Counted from the first letter of the stretch, positions 11,101 through 23,364 are shown. The stretch: 56,006 nucleotides of DNA from Klebsormidium nitens (GCA_000708835.1 DF237524.1:1-56006); one strand, 5' to 3'. Notes: a model not told the origin generated them from the letters alone. A program made the numbers and translations.

Positions 11101-14100
11101 CTAGGTTGAACGCGGGGGGGACTGTGAAAGTGCTTCCGGACCCAACGCTCATGACTCTGAGTGCGGCGTCGCAGATGAAGCCGCTTCCGGCGGCGGAGGC
11201 AGGACACGTGCACCCGATCGCGAGCCCCGTTACGGCTGGATCGCAAGTTGCGAGCGGGTCACACGGATTGTGGACGGTACAGTCCACAAGCGCGCAACCT
11301 GCGGAACGGTTAGAGGTTGATTGTGAGGGTAATAAGGGCCCAAGTTCGGAATGGCAAGGGTGGCTGCGATTCGCAACTCGCGAGCGGGTCACACGGGTTG
11401 TTGACTTTATAGTCCACAAGCGCGCGACCTGGAGATGAGAAGCGGGTCAAAACGGAGTTGAAATGAGGTTGAGAACAGTTTTACGAGATGTTGACGGTAA
11501 GGCTCCTGTGGATCGCAGTGGTCACAGCCTGAAGTTCGAGCAAACCCACACAAAAAGTGTATTAGACTGCTCGAGGCTGTTAAGTTGCTAGGGCGCAAAC
11601 TGACGACCACTGACGGAACTTTCCGTCAGGCGAATCTGACGTCCCAATGATTAAAACCATCCGACTTCCTGAACATGACTCTGCGACGTCGACATCGGTC
11701 ACCAGCAACTTTGAGAATGATCCTCAGCCCTTTACATTCCATACGGGCTGCAGAGACAATTTCCATAAGACGCCAGGACTTGTAACCTGGTCAACCCCGG
11801 CACACGCAACGACTTTGTTTGCATGCACCTCCCTTGCCGTCATCTACTATTGCCATGCTTGAAAAGCGCCGTGCCGTCGTTCATTTTTCGACGGACCGAA
11901 GGAACGGATCAACGGACCAACGGAACCAGCGCCGGAACAAACGGACGAGCCAGCGCCGTGTTACTAGGAAGACGCGTGCCGAACCGCTCATCCAGTCCGC
12001 TCGGCCCTGTCAAAATTCATTTTACGGCCTAGGTACTACAGACGAATTTCGAGGTTGTCAGAAGACCCCAGTGCTCACTTTGAATCGGGGATCCCGTTCC
12101 CCCGTCTGTCCCTACCCCCGTAGGGACTGCCGTCAGGCTCGGGCAAAACCTGGTAGACGAAGCATTGCCCTGAGTGTACAGATTCGCGGGCCCGTTACCG
12201 TCCGCTTGGTTCCGGAGAAACGTGTTTGGGCTGCCGACCGTCGTTGTCCCGTGATCGAGGTAGATGGCCCCCCCCGCTGTCGCGTAGTTTTGCACGAAGA
12301 GGTTGCCAATGATGAACATATTTCCAGAGTAGTGGTTTAAAATGGCGCCTCCACCCACCTGGAAAAGTAAGGGATGTAAGCGCAGGATTCTGCATGAAGG
12401 TTGGGTTTAAGACTTGACGTCTACGTTTGTCGTCGACTGTAAAGTGGTAGGATTCCTCAGCCCCGAAGTCCAATCTGAGCGCACGCAGGTACACTCTTTC
12501 TAGCGAAACTGCGGACGTGGTCTGTGATATTGTAAACGCCTGCGATTTTGAAAAGGAGCCGCCGTCCATCTGAGAAAAAAGAGGGGTTCAGAAGTTGCGT
12601 CGGTCTTTTAAGCTTGAACGTGAGCTCTGACAAGATTGGTATGTTGTCCTTCCCTGGTTGCGTGGTTCTGAAAGCGAAGCCGTTGCCAGTAAATAACATG
12701 GGGCAAAATTTGTGCTTGAAAAGGTGCACGGGCTCGAAGTGGGCGGGAGTTTCTACTTTAGAATCCGGCTTTCGGGGCTCGTATGGCAGATATGCTTTCT
12801 TCTTGTGCTCCTTTTTCGAAGAGCATTTACTAAACCCGCATTCAAGACATTTCCTGATCGAATCGATATAATTGGCAACCACCCGTAGTAGAAGCAACAG
12901 GGGCATGTACCAACGTAGCTTGACGTGGTGGTTACAGAAGGACGCCAAGGCAAGTTTACGTGTCGCACGTTCTCAAAACCAACTAGCGAAACGTAAGAGA
13001 AGCATAAGTCAGTTACCGGTGACGTGTTGTTCGCGAACGTGTTGCCAGCGATGATGATAGTGCTGTCGTACTTGCCGGGGTTGTCGTCGGAGAAAGCGAC
13101 CACCGCCCTGCAAAATCAGTCGGGCATAGATTTGAGTATTGAATTACTAGTATTAGTACTATTATTATTAGTATTAACTATACTCATTAATTACTATCAT
13201 TATTATTAGTAATACTAATAAATCACTATTATTTATTATTGTCGATGATTATTGTTTATTATATCATGCACTATGCATAACTATTGATATATACTACTTC
13301 GCTTTGGTCGAACCTGGCCAAGACAAACAGCTTCCATTTCGGCTGCGGAAAGTCGTCACACAACGGCTGAGAGAATGAACACGCTCGAGCAATAACGTTA
13401 GTCTCTAAAACGTTTAGCTGTACGACTTTCGAATGATGCACTACCGTGCGCACCGGCCAGGAATCAGCATCTGTCGAGATCTGACGCAGGTGATTTTGCC
13501 AAGTAGCACGAAGAGAGCTTGAGCAAAAGTAGTGCCACGACTTCAAAAAACCGGTCGACTCACCCGCCTCCAAAGCCCAGTGCGCGATTATACATGAAGA
13601 GGGATCCCTGGATCCTGGCCTGTTGTGATTGGTACAGCCAGAGGGCGGACCCGCGATCCTGCGACGCAGGATCGTTCCAAGTCTAAGCAGGGGTTAGGGT
13701 TTACCAGGGCTCTCTGATCTGGACAATCTGATGGCTTGTGGTGCCAGGAAGCTTTTACAGTTACGCAGGGCGCTACTATGACTTGTGGTCATTTTGGGTA
13801 CCACTTGTTCTTGCAGCCACGTTGGCACAACCTCTCCAGAGCAAGTTGTGTAGGTCGAACTGAAAGGGTTTGGTGAGGCTTAGAAGGGTAATGCACGAGA
13901 GCTGGTTGGCAGGACAGGCTCGAAGTGGCCAGGATGAGCGTAAACCAATTGCCGTCCCAACCACAGGATCAGACCGGGATCGCCTTCTCCCGAGCGTCTG
14001 CTGAATGGCTCGCAGTCATGACCCTTCATGGATCCCTTTTGCCCCCCTCAGACGAATTCCAAGGAATCCCGCCCAATCAAGGGGTTAAAAGCTCTCACAA

Positions 14101-17100
14101 GTGTTAGCTTATCCAACAATAGGGGTCGTCATTCAACACAAAAGAAGGTCGCAATCTCCGTTGGAAAGCCCTGTACAACGACTCAAACTGCCGACCGTGG
14201 CCGCTCTACCTTTTTGGAAACTCCCGAAACTCGGGGGAAAGAAAGACCGTATCAGCACCGTCTTCGCTCGCGGAGGGACACAAACGGAAAACATATAACG
14301 TAATTCAACAACGGAACCCCTGTTTGTACAGCTTGAACCTTGAGAACCCCTCGACTTACATACTCCTATACTTTAGGTAGGATAGTTTCTAGGTAGAATA
14401 GTAACAGTTCCCGGGTCAAAACAAAACTGAAAACCTAAACGGACAAATACACCCGCTCCGCACCCGTACCCACCCTGACCCCCAAACTAACCCCACCCGC
14501 TCGCCGGGCCATGACCATATCCTAACTAGGACTATACTACCTAAACTATAGGTCTATTCGACTTACCCGAGCCGAGTTGTACGAGAAGTTGCTGTTCCTG
14601 ATGGTCAGAGCGGCCCCCGTGGTGACTGAAAGCCCGCCGCCATACATCGCCGTGTTGTTGAGAAAGAGGCAGTTGGAGATTGTGGCGTTTGATCCAGCAT
14701 TGACGGCGCCTGCGGGCAACGGCTGAAGAGTCTCTGTTCCTAGATACTTGCCTACATTGAGAGTCGCTCAAAGGGGGGCGTTAGAGGAACATGGCCTGCG
14801 CTTTGCCGCTGATGCCGCCTGGCCAACCTGGTGAGACCCAGGTTTCCGACGACAATCTCTAACAAATTTTTCTGAATAGACGCACGTCTAGGTTCTGGCT
14901 TTGCATATAGCATCGACGGCACTTTCGCCAAAAGGTAGGTGTCTGTTTTAATTTGCGAGAAGAGGTAGAAATCGGTAAGGAATGACATGAAAAGTGGCGT
15001 GACTTGGAGAGGACATAAAGGCTAAGAGGAGAGGTTTGACTCGGAAAGGCCCAAAAGCTCACCTCCACCCGCGCAAGCGCTGTTGCTGGTGAACACAACC
15101 GAGTCAGCGACAAGGTTGGTCCCGGGCCCCGTACTGATTGCGCCCCCGTTGAAGTTGGTCAGCCCCCCGGGGCAGTAGCCGGCTGCGGAGTTGAAAGTCG
15201 GCTGGGACTGCAGGTGTGAATATGTACCAGGACTTATGGTGTGAATGAGGGATCGAAACACTGGGCGAAGGCAGCACTAGCTTGACAATCCGAGTGTCGT
15301 TGCAGCAGCCCAAGAACGCTTGAACTCAGAGATATTGGTTTAGGATTGACGGATGGGATATGGCGTGCGCAAAGAAAGCACGAATTTCTGGGCAATGCCT
15401 TGCACGGCTAGTGTCCGTGTATTCTTTGGATCAGAGATCGTTCTGAACTGGGACTCAGGCACAAGACTCACTCCAAGCGATTAGAAGTTGCAAAGAGACC
15501 TTGTTTCCAACTTCTTTCAGTCTCCACTCTCGCTTCTTTTGGACACACAAGAAGAGCGACCACTTACGAACCCTCCGTCTAGCCACAGGTTGCGGAAGGT
15601 GACGGTCCCGAGGCCGTTCCCGGTTTGGAAAAGTTGGACCTGAAACAGCGAAGAACCCGCTCAGCAGAGTAGAACGAGAAGTTGCAGACTGATGAAAGGA
15701 CCCCAAAAGGTGCTCATTTGAATGTTGTGAAACGAGCAGAAAACAAGAACGCTGGGAAGTCAAGCTACTTGATCCAAATCTGTGTTCTCTTGAAGAGGGG
15801 TCGCAGGATAGTGACATCACCCCTGATACAGATGAATTACAGCTAACAAAGCAAAATCTTGCCAAATCTTTTGCTGAAAACACAAGTACGGGGAATCAGT
15901 CAGCACTTAGACTGCTTAAACACCTGTGCCTTCAACGTCTTCAGGTTCAAGGACTTTCCAACGCAAGAATATTAGTTCCTGAGTCCCTGTTGATATAGAA
16001 CCAGGAACTAAAAGATGAAGGTTTGTGAGAGCTCACTCCTGTGCCAATCCCTGCATTGGAGAAGATGCGGCACCCAGGGTAGGGGCACTGGCCCTCAATG
16101 CTGATGGACTGGGAGATCTTGATGGTGGATGTCACTTGAATGTCACTGCATGAAAGTAAGAAGATAGACCGTCCCAGATTGTTGTCGTTCAGTCGCATCA
16201 GTAATTGGTACACAAGCGCTGCTTACTGAGCGTTAACCAGCTACTTGAAGGATCCGGTAGGGTAAAGATATGCCTTTGCTTAACATAGTCCTGTCAAAAA
16301 TAGACTCTTTATAACTATCAAATGACACTAATGCGCCCACTGATGTACCAAAGAAGGTGACCCTGCTTCGGGCTACTACAACCTGGCAAAAACACTCTGC
16401 CTGTCCTCAGTCAGGGTACTACTCTAGACTGGAGTCAATGAAACATCTTCTGAGAAAACTCAACTTATACCTCTCCAAGGAATTGAGGGTTTCAAAATTC
16501 GTCTCTTTGGTTACCTGGGGTCCCAAAGCATCCAGAAGCCAAGAGCACCAGGGATGCAAGTCAAGTATTGAGGCCAAACTTTTTCCAAGAGGGGCTTACT
16601 TTTGTGCTGAAGGAAGGTTTTGTCTTTAAGAGTTAGTGAGTGTTTTTCCAGCCCCAAGGAAATTCAAACCCTAAATGTCTCGAGTAGTACCATCCTCTAG
16701 AGACATCACGGAGCACCTTGAATCTAAAGGAAGCAACGCAAGATCTTCACTGTGCATGCTGAAACAGTTAAGAAAGGGGCACCAGGTTCCAAATGACCAT
16801 ATCCCAACTTCTGCTTTGAAGATTCCTACAGACCGGCACATAAGCCAGGCGATCAGGGTTTGGACCAACAAAGAAGCCCTCAGCGCTCACCCACAGACGG
16901 TCACAAGGGTGCCAGGAGTGCTGGTAGCCAGAGCTGATACCAGCCCTTCCGCATCGAGCACGCCGGTGCAGGCGCCATCAACTGGCAACAGAATGAGGCA
17001 CTTTGTTCAAGAACGGATGCACAGGCCTACAATTGTTCCTAGCTTTAGTCTCAGAGACTTGGAACAATTGCCAGCTCCGCTGGACTCGCAAATTGCTGCT

Positions 17101-17765
17101 GTTTCAAGCGAATTTTCTCACATAGCACTGCCCATGCTTTGTTCGAATAAGCTGATCACTACAAAAGCAATTGCGCAAGTATGTTTGGTGTACGTCGTTT
17201 TCCCATTTGGAAACTTGGAATGCCTTATTGAATCGCTGACGTTCCTTGACCGCTTTGTCAGGGCCATGAGCTTTGGAACAAGCGAGCTATCCAGAGAGTA
17301 CGGTGTCTTTTTGTGGTCAAAGCACCCCGAATGCGCAATGTGTTCATCACAAGCGTGGTTAGTCCGTCACAAAACAAAGCCTTCAACCTCCCAGCCGTAT
17401 TGACACACCCCTTTTCTGAAGACCTGACTGTGGAGCTGACCACAAACTTGAGTTTTTTGGAATTGCTGCTAACTTGCCGAGCATCTCATATTCCCTACTG
17501 CTGCTGTAATTCCATGCTTGCAAGTCACCACTTGCCCCATTTCAAGTGTTACTGAAATAACGGTGACAAAAATGATGGTCCAGTGGACCTTTCCTTTGAT
17601 TTGACTAACCATAAGGCCCCAAGGGTCTTCCATGCCAAATCTACATCCCTAGATTGTTAGCTACTCACCAGCTGCAATGCCGGCGCTCATGTACATCACA
17701 AGGGCTACCACCACATTGTACCAGCCCCTACGACTGGCCTTCCCTACCATTTCTACCGCCTCCAT
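5106..17765 (-). CDS. Receptor-like kinase: beta-helix ectodomain, EGF-like module, transmembrane helix, Ser/Thr kinase
   Basis: Nineteen exons (5' to 3'): 17669-17765, 16891-16981, 16037-16145, 15568-15639, 15063-15207, 14567-14709, 13564-13658, 13017-13107, 12495-12569, 12079-12358, 11095-11298, 10432-10760, 9706-9896, 8793-8952, 8230-8384, 7568-7678, 6868-6981, 5551-5760, 5106-5282. About 949 residues result if one C is added to a C10 run inside exon 12. Residues 1-32 form a signal peptide. Residues about 33-400 are short beta-strand repeats with GGG/GGA turns and Asn-rich rungs, like polymorphic outer-membrane/pectin-lyase-type right-handed helices. Residues 401-442 hold an EGF-like Cys pattern, then a Pro-rich stalk. 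The membrane helix is at 518-541, followed by KKKKRK. Kinase: FTYAEL at 594, GEGAFG at 613, Lys634, Glu651, HRDIKSAN with Asp731, DFG Asp749, [10 protein letters not shown], then a Ser-rich tail. All catalytic residues are present, so it should phosphorylate Ser/Thr after sensing a wall or extracellular ligand. The ligand is unknown. Exon 9 is the least certain. Confidence 0.85.
6056..6900. repeat. Intronic tandem array derived from the end of kinase exon 17
   Basis: The real junction, the 3' end of exon 17 plus the start of its intron, lies at about 6849-6895. Diverged copies of the same block follow at about 6640-6716, 6375-6460, 6228-6316 and 6056-6180, with a partial one near 6768. Shared landmarks are GAGGGCACGTGAC, the CGCCTCGACGAGGTT block, GCTTAGCTCTTTC and CCTTGACGCAAA. 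Most copies have lost the GTAAG donor. The array fills most of the intron between exons 17 and 18. Confidence 0.75.
8914..9285. repeat. Four tandem copies of the kinase exon 14 acceptor region
   Basis: The genuine 5' edge of exon 14 with its AG acceptor is at about 8914-8957. Diverged copies lie at about 9008-9050, 9118-9165 and 9239-9285, spaced roughly 95-120 bp apart. Each copy carries a CAG acceptor-like end and the codons for a Glu-Trp-Leu block, or a decayed version of it, followed by an AT-rich spacer. Only the innermost copy continues into an open kinase frame and matches the phase of exon 13. Confidence 0.75.
9506..9588 (-). pseudogene. Decayed copy of the 3' end of kinase exon 13
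   Basis: This block matches 9684-9766, the end of exon 13 with its donor, over about 80 bp, including an identical 20-plus-bp core around the ATP-binding lysine codons (KLAVKQL). The splice donor is changed from GTAAG to GTGGG and no in-phase acceptor is seen, so it is probably not spliced in. It lies 178 bp downstream, inside the following intron. Confidence 0.7.
10670..10679 (+). other. G10/C10 homopolymer at a reading-frame break
   Basis: On the coding (minus) strand this is a run of ten C inside a Pro-rich stalk. The frame entering from exon 11 is correct before the run, while the transmembrane and kinase frame is correct after it. The two differ by one base. Eleven C would join them and bring the whole coding sequence to 2850 nt, a multiple of three. 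Confidence 0.75.
10932..11430. repeat. EGF-like exon flanked by copies of its own two halves
   Basis: Exon 11 (11095-11298) encodes the EGF-like module. A diverged copy of its 3' half and donor sits at about 10932-11020 (matching 11087-11176). A copy of its 5' half and acceptor sits at about 11368-11430 (matching 11238-11300, exactly 130 bp away). In transcript order this reads 5' half, complete exon, 3' half. The 3' copy has in-frame stops; the 5' copy runs to a stop and lacks a plausible donor. Confidence 0.75.
13130..13270. repeat. AT-rich low-complexity stretch (TTA/ATT-like) in an intron
   Basis: An imperfect ATT/ACT/AGT trinucleotide tract lies in the intron between receptor kinase exons 7 and 8. 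Its base composition contrasts sharply with the GC-rich exons on both sides. Confidence 0.8.
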
Positions 17766-18560
17766 TTGATAAAACTTCAAACTCACACAGGAACCTTACC
17801 ACTTCACAGCTATAACCATAGCATGAAAGCAAATACTACTCCAACAAAGAAGCGCCGTCCTTTCGTCAGAAGTCAATTTTCAACGAAGACCTCTGTGAGG
17901 CTTGAGCCTCAAAAGTGACATCTCAAACTCCACAGCAAGGCGTCTTCTCCACTTTTCTCTCCCTTCGTTGAGCTACAGGCTACAGCTGCAGCAGCCAGTT
18001 CTAGCGTCTTCCTTTTGCAATTTGCACCACCATGATTTATGAATCATGGTGACATCACTTATCAAAAGTCAGCTCTGTCCGTAGTGTGTGGTCATTGACT
18101 TGCGCAGGCTGAAACCCGGGGGATCATCTCCTGTCTTTACGGCACGTCCAATCATGAAGTTGGCAGTGGGTCTGACCCGGACCGCGCGCGCATCCGTCGT
18201 ACTTTCATGCAGTTGTGCAGTTGTTGTAGGTACCTAGCAGAGGCGTGCATGCATACATACCGTACTTAGCACCTTGATTAGTGACTCTGCCATGGTCTGT
18301 CAACAAGACGGAAGTTGGAACTTGTTTGTTTGAAAAGAGAATCCCTAGAGGATTCTCGAGGCTGGGTATTCCTATCGTTTTCAAGACGATGAAAAGGGAG
18401 ACGGCCATGGAGCTGCTGAGGGCCAATCGGGGGGGGGGGAAAGCAGCTGCGAAATCCACCAGTCACAGCCAGAGCAGGACAGGCTGAGTGGCATCGTGCC
18501 GGGTGTCTACTGATATCCAATTGAGAGATCTAGAGGGTAATGAGCTAAGGAAGAAGGAGA
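17766..18560. promoter_or_regulatory. Shared spacer of divergent genes (receptor kinase and POC5-like)
   Basis: The two start codons are 795 bp apart on opposite strands, so this spacer must hold both promoters and 5' untranslated regions. A perfect inverted repeat, CACCATGATT with a 4-nt loop, lies at 18028-18051. A run of 11 G is at 18429-18439. I see no unambiguous TATA box. Confidence 0.5.
18028..18051. repeat. Perfect 10-bp inverted repeat, 4-nt loop
   Basis: CACCATGATT at 18028-18037 is followed by TATG and then AATCATGGTG at 18042-18051. It could be a dimeric regulator site or a chance palindrome. Confidence 0.6.
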
Positions 18561-21500
18561 ATGGGAACAAGAGTTGCAAAGCATATAGCGAGGGAGCTGT
18601 ATGATAGCAGGTCCAGACTTGCAAGCCTTCACGAAGTGTCTTCCAGTTACACCACAATGGAGGTCGAAGGAGAGCTCTTGGAAGTTTCTGAGCTGCAGAG
18701 GGATGTACTATACCTCGAAGAGAAGCACGCCGAGGCCTTTGACATGTAAGCTGCTATGAGGATGGTGCTTTGAAGCAAGACACCTTGTTGCCAGCCTTTG
18801 TTCATTTGAGGACGAGACCCTTCCATACTCTATAGTCCAGCCTGTTGACCTGCAGTATTCACCATGATTTGCGCCGCGTCATGAAAGACGTGTAGCGTTG
18901 ATGGACGGGTGCCCTACCAGTGAGTGGTAATCCAACGCATTTGAACGTGGGTGGAAAAGTGAGGGGCAACTGAGCTCGATTAGCTGGCAAACATCTTTGA
19001 AAAGGTGTACTCTACACCATCTCGGTGATTTCTCACAGTAATATTTTGGCAGGCTGACTACTCCAATGCAGCAAGACTGATATTAACCGCTCGTGCTTGC
19101 AGGTCGTGCATGTCTCCCCCGCTCAGTCCATCCCCCATCCTGAGCCCCAACACACCGTCCACCGAGCTCCCCAGCGCATTCCAATTCCGCTTCAAGATTG
19201 ACACCTCCTCAGAATTTGAGGCTGGCATGCTAGACGCAGCTGACTCTCTGAAGGACAACTTCCTAACCATGAATGCCAGAGTGACATCACCAGGGGCTGC
19301 TCGTGTGAAGAACGAGTGGAGCAGAGTCGAGACCGCCGGCACAGTTCATGAGGTGCAAGTAACAGAAGCTAACAGTGGAGAGCAGGATGCTCTGTCAGCA
19401 GAGGGTGAAGACTTGGCGCTTCCAGCTGAATCAGAATGCAGCCCCAATGCAATTCTGACAACACTGGAGTATGCAGCATATGCACCAGGAGAGGAACAAT
19501 CTGAGGTCTCTTCTCCAGGCTCCAATGGCCCAGAGGGCAGACCAGAGGTAGACATAGCGGTAGATAAGCATCCTATTGATGTGACGCATGACGCAGAGGG
19601 GAGCGATATCGATCTTGACATTGAAAAGCTGGCCCTGGAGATCGAAGCGCACAACAGAGCGACAAGCAATGCGGTGATGGTGAGCCTGAAGACCAACTAA
19701 ACGTAGGCCGGCATGCTGACTTCAAAACGCTACTACTGGAGTCCCCTGTTGCCATCATAAAAGCATCCGAGTCTCCTAAACGACATCAATCGATTCCATT
19801 TTACGTTTTCTTCACCCCTCTTCAGATTACCTTATAATCCTCTATCCGAAAGCCTTTAAGTTGGTTACTCAGGAGTGAAATAAAGTTATCTGCTGGGGCA
19901 GGTACAACAAAAGGTCTCTGTAGAGTTGCAAAGGGACGCCTGCTCTTGAAAATGCTTCAAAACCCTCTGCATGCAGTCTCGCTTCGTGGAGGTGAAGAAA
20001 AAGCTTGTCCAGCACGAGCAAGAAACCCTGGAACTGGCAAGGATGCAGCATCAGAAGGAGGTAAGGCATGTCCTCTGATTGCTTGCGGTGGTACAAGCAA
20101 ACGCTTCCAGACTCCTGAAGTTTCCTTCTTAACTTACGACGACAGTTGTGAAACGGCGTGCACAAGCTGTAGATGCTGTGGGCTTCTAATCCACAACAAG
20201 CATGAGGAGGAGCGGTTAAGGACCAGCCTAAGCATTGCTGTGCACTTACGAGGAACATCCTCCAGAGGTCACTTCGGAACAGAATGCCCAAAGTTGGTTG
20301 TGCGAACATTGGAAAAGCCTTGATCTTCTCTAAAGCTCGGAGAAAACCGAAGAACGACACTTTTGGTTGGTACAAACTGGTTGCATTTTCTGCAGCTCTC
20401 GAGAATGAACGGCGAGATGGCTCGTCTTAGGACGGAACACGACGATGCAGTCAAAAGGGCGCGTGATATGGTTGACATGGCGAACCGAGCCGCTGAGCTG
20501 GTGGCTCTCCGAGGCCAGCAAAATGTGAGGCAATCGATCAACGTGATTTCTATTTGGCATCTTTGAAAAGCACCATTTTAACTCAAGCGCAACTCGGAGA
20601 CGGATTGCAAGTGGTTTAGGAGCAGAGAGCTTCGTGCAAGGAGTCCGGACGGAATCGCAGACGGCGCGCAGAGATACAGTCCTGTGTCTTGCAATGTATT
20701 GCGCTCCTTGGAGGAAATAACGATCTGTTCATTCATTCGACTTAAAGTTGCTGCCTACACATTCCGCTGCGTATGCATCAAGCAAGACCTCAGGTCTAGG
20801 TCACCTGTCTAAAAACTTGCGAGGTATTCACACGGCAGATCCCTTTCTTGAAGTTGGAGGATGAGCATCGTGGAGCGCTCTATGCAGTTCCGCTGATTTT
20901 CCTAGTCTTCTGGATCGCTTGCAGAGGAACACGGCTGCCCTTTGCGCTGTCCTTTGGAAGTGGAAAGAGGAGACTAACTGGCAAAAGTACCTCAAAAGGA
21001 TGGAAAGGTGAGCTTGCAATTTACGTCTGCATATGCAACCCGACAGCTATGAATTGGAGTTTCAAATGCTGTCCTTCTTTGTCGAAATTGAAGTCATCGG
21101 GCCTGAGGCGCTCACAGGCGGCTGATTACACGGCTAGCTCGGCAGACTTGATTCATTCGGCAACACAGGATTTGCAATTCATAAAAGCGGGGTGCTTTTG
21201 TTTACAGGAAGGCGACTCAACAATACGAGCAGAACTACCGCCAGCGGCAGCCCTTGCGGAAGTGGAGGAAGTTGACAAAGCTCGCCAAACTGCACATGCT
21301 AGAGTTCAAGACCAAGGTGAGCAGACAACGTAGCAACTAAAAGTGACTTTGTTGGACACGTTGCGCAACCACCCAGTTTGGCTTTTCTCCCAAGGTTTGC
21401 GGTCCAAAAGAACTTGCCGGGATTTTCTCAGGTCGTTCGTTGAGCAGTCTCCAAGATGTGGGAAGCCTACCCAGGTAAAGGGGAAAAGTTAAAGCTTGCC

Positions 21501-23364
21501 CCATTGCTTCGTGGAAGCAAGGCGTGACGTCATCAACGTATCAGCCCTCGTTAATAACTGCAGACACCAAACGGTAAAAACCCCTTCAGTCGCTGATTAT
21601 GCCGGGCGATACTCGGGAAATGGTGGACCGCCTGTGTGGGCGGCAAGTTACAGTCCCCGCTTTTCTCAATGGCAGCAATCTCCGTCGGCGACATCCGCAC
21701 GTATAGTATCCGGAGAACGTCGAAGCCAGTATCTCTGCCTTCAGGGGCCTCTGAACACCATAGGTGTCTCACATAGGCGGCTGCCTTCTTAGCTATCAAC
21801 TTTCATTGTTTCTCCAGATGTCGCTCAAGGAAGAAAAGGAGCGCCTCGCAGCCGAAAGCGCTGGCGAAGTTCAACGACTGCATCAGGACGCGGCTGACCT
21901 GCGGAGTCAGCTTGCGGAAGAGAAGAAGGCCAGGGAGAAGCTGGAGGTAAGCAGAAGCAGAGAGAAGGCCGCAACCTGGCGTCACCGGACTGAAGAGAAT
22001 CTCAGTGATCACTGGTCTCTTGAGAGCGCATGCCGTCCTTCATATTGGTAACACAATCCGTTATGAAAAAACGTAACGACGAGAAGACTGCTGCGGCTGC
22101 CGTTCAACACCAGCTCTCTCCTCTCAAACCCATCTTCATTTCTGCCTATAGGTAATGTTATTAAGCGCAATGGTGCGAATGAATTTTTTCCGAGGCGAAT
22201 ACAAATCCCGGACACAACCTTCTTCGTTCGGCTTGAACTCTAGTCCTTAGAGAAATTGGAGCACGAAATGTAGAAAGTGTCTAACGCATTGGATTTGTTA
22301 CGAAATCTGTTGTTTCAGGGTCTCAACTTTAACCCGAGTGTTAACCCGGACGCCTTCGCTTGGTGCAGGAGGACATGAAGCGCGCGTTCATGCGCGGGGT
22401 GTGCGCGCTCAACATCGAGGCCCTGGCGATGATGAAACGGGGCGGGCTGCAGGCCGTGCAGGACGACTTCGACTCGCCCAACACCGTCGTGACAGGGCCT
22501 CCCCTCATCAAGGAGCACGTGCAGTACTACGAAGAAGTCGAACCCAAGAGGTGCGTTGGGCCACGCTTGGTCAATGGATGCTTCTAGTTTGCTGACCCCG
22601 ATTGATTTCGTTCCGTGACTGTCGAGGGTGATATTTTCGGTCGATCATGGAAGGAAGCACCAAGGGACTTTCAAACGTTTGCATCGTCTTTGCTTGAACG
22701 GGATGCGGTTGGAAAGTCACGGATTCAGTGAGCTTCAGTGATTGATACTCAGCGGACAGCCTCGGTCCTTCTTGCAAACCTCACCTCAAACCCTACTGCC
22801 GGCTTATAACCCAATAAGTTGCCTTCCGCGTTAGAAACAATAACTCCTTTCAAACTCGACCGCAAGCGTGCCTGAAACATCTCATCTAACTACAGTGCAT
22901 CAGTGGAGGCTGCAAACGCGGCCGTCTTCTACCGGTCAACATCTCCGGGAGCAGTACGAAACGCCTCACCGTCCAAGAGTGCCGCCGCGGCCGGCTCCTT
23001 GAATCACGGGGAGTCACCTCCAAGGGATCCCCCGCCAGGAGAGTCGGTTGGCCAGGAGCTTGATGCGCCAATGGACGGAACAGCACCGGAACAGCGGACC
23101 GTGAGCGAGCAGCTCAAGCGGAAGCTAGCGGCAGTGATGGGTTCGAAGGGCACAGGGAACGGCGCTGCTAACGTAAGTAGTACTTTAGGCGGAGGGGTAG
23201 CTTTTGCGAAGAAGCTCGATGCGGTGGTTGATGTTCGACCGCAAAGTCGAGGAAACGGGGGGGTAGTGAAGAATGAGGCAATTAATCAGGGTAGGAGGAC
23301 GTCGGAAGTGCGGTCGGCTGTGAATGGCGTTCGAGTAGGCGCCGAGCCTCCTCGATGGAATTAA
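18561..23364 (+). CDS. POC5: POC5-like centriolar, centrin-binding protein
   Basis: Nine exons: 18561-18745, 19103-19679, 19977-20060, 20396-20524, 20925-21007, 21208-21316, 21818-21946, 22369-22550, 22896-23364. All phases agree and give 648 residues. POC5 is a centriole-lumen protein that binds centrin and is needed for building the distal centriole. The diagnostic part is residues 433-454, where the motif KRAFMRGVCALNIEAL nearly matches the conserved POC5 box as I remember it from animals. Before it lie a long charged coiled coil (about 255-432) and Trp-containing Sfi1/centrin-type helices, LWKWKEETNWQKYL near 335 and a Pro-Leu-Arg-Lys-Trp segment near 370, in the same order as human POC5. 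Residues 63-254 are acidic and Ser/Pro-rich, and the C-terminal 155 residues are disordered. The start at 18561 is the first ATG of the frame; Met33 is an alternative. Confidence 0.85.

Noticed and set aside
13689-13720. GGGGTTAGGGTTT resembling a telomere repeat
   Set aside because: Only about one and a half units are present, inside an intron; no array.
16675-17403. A 242-codon plus-strand ORF between the kinase promoter and ectodomain
   Set aside because: It runs antisense across receptor kinase exon 2 (16891-16981), whose minus-strand reading has matching splice phase on both sides. The ORF has no recognisable domain.
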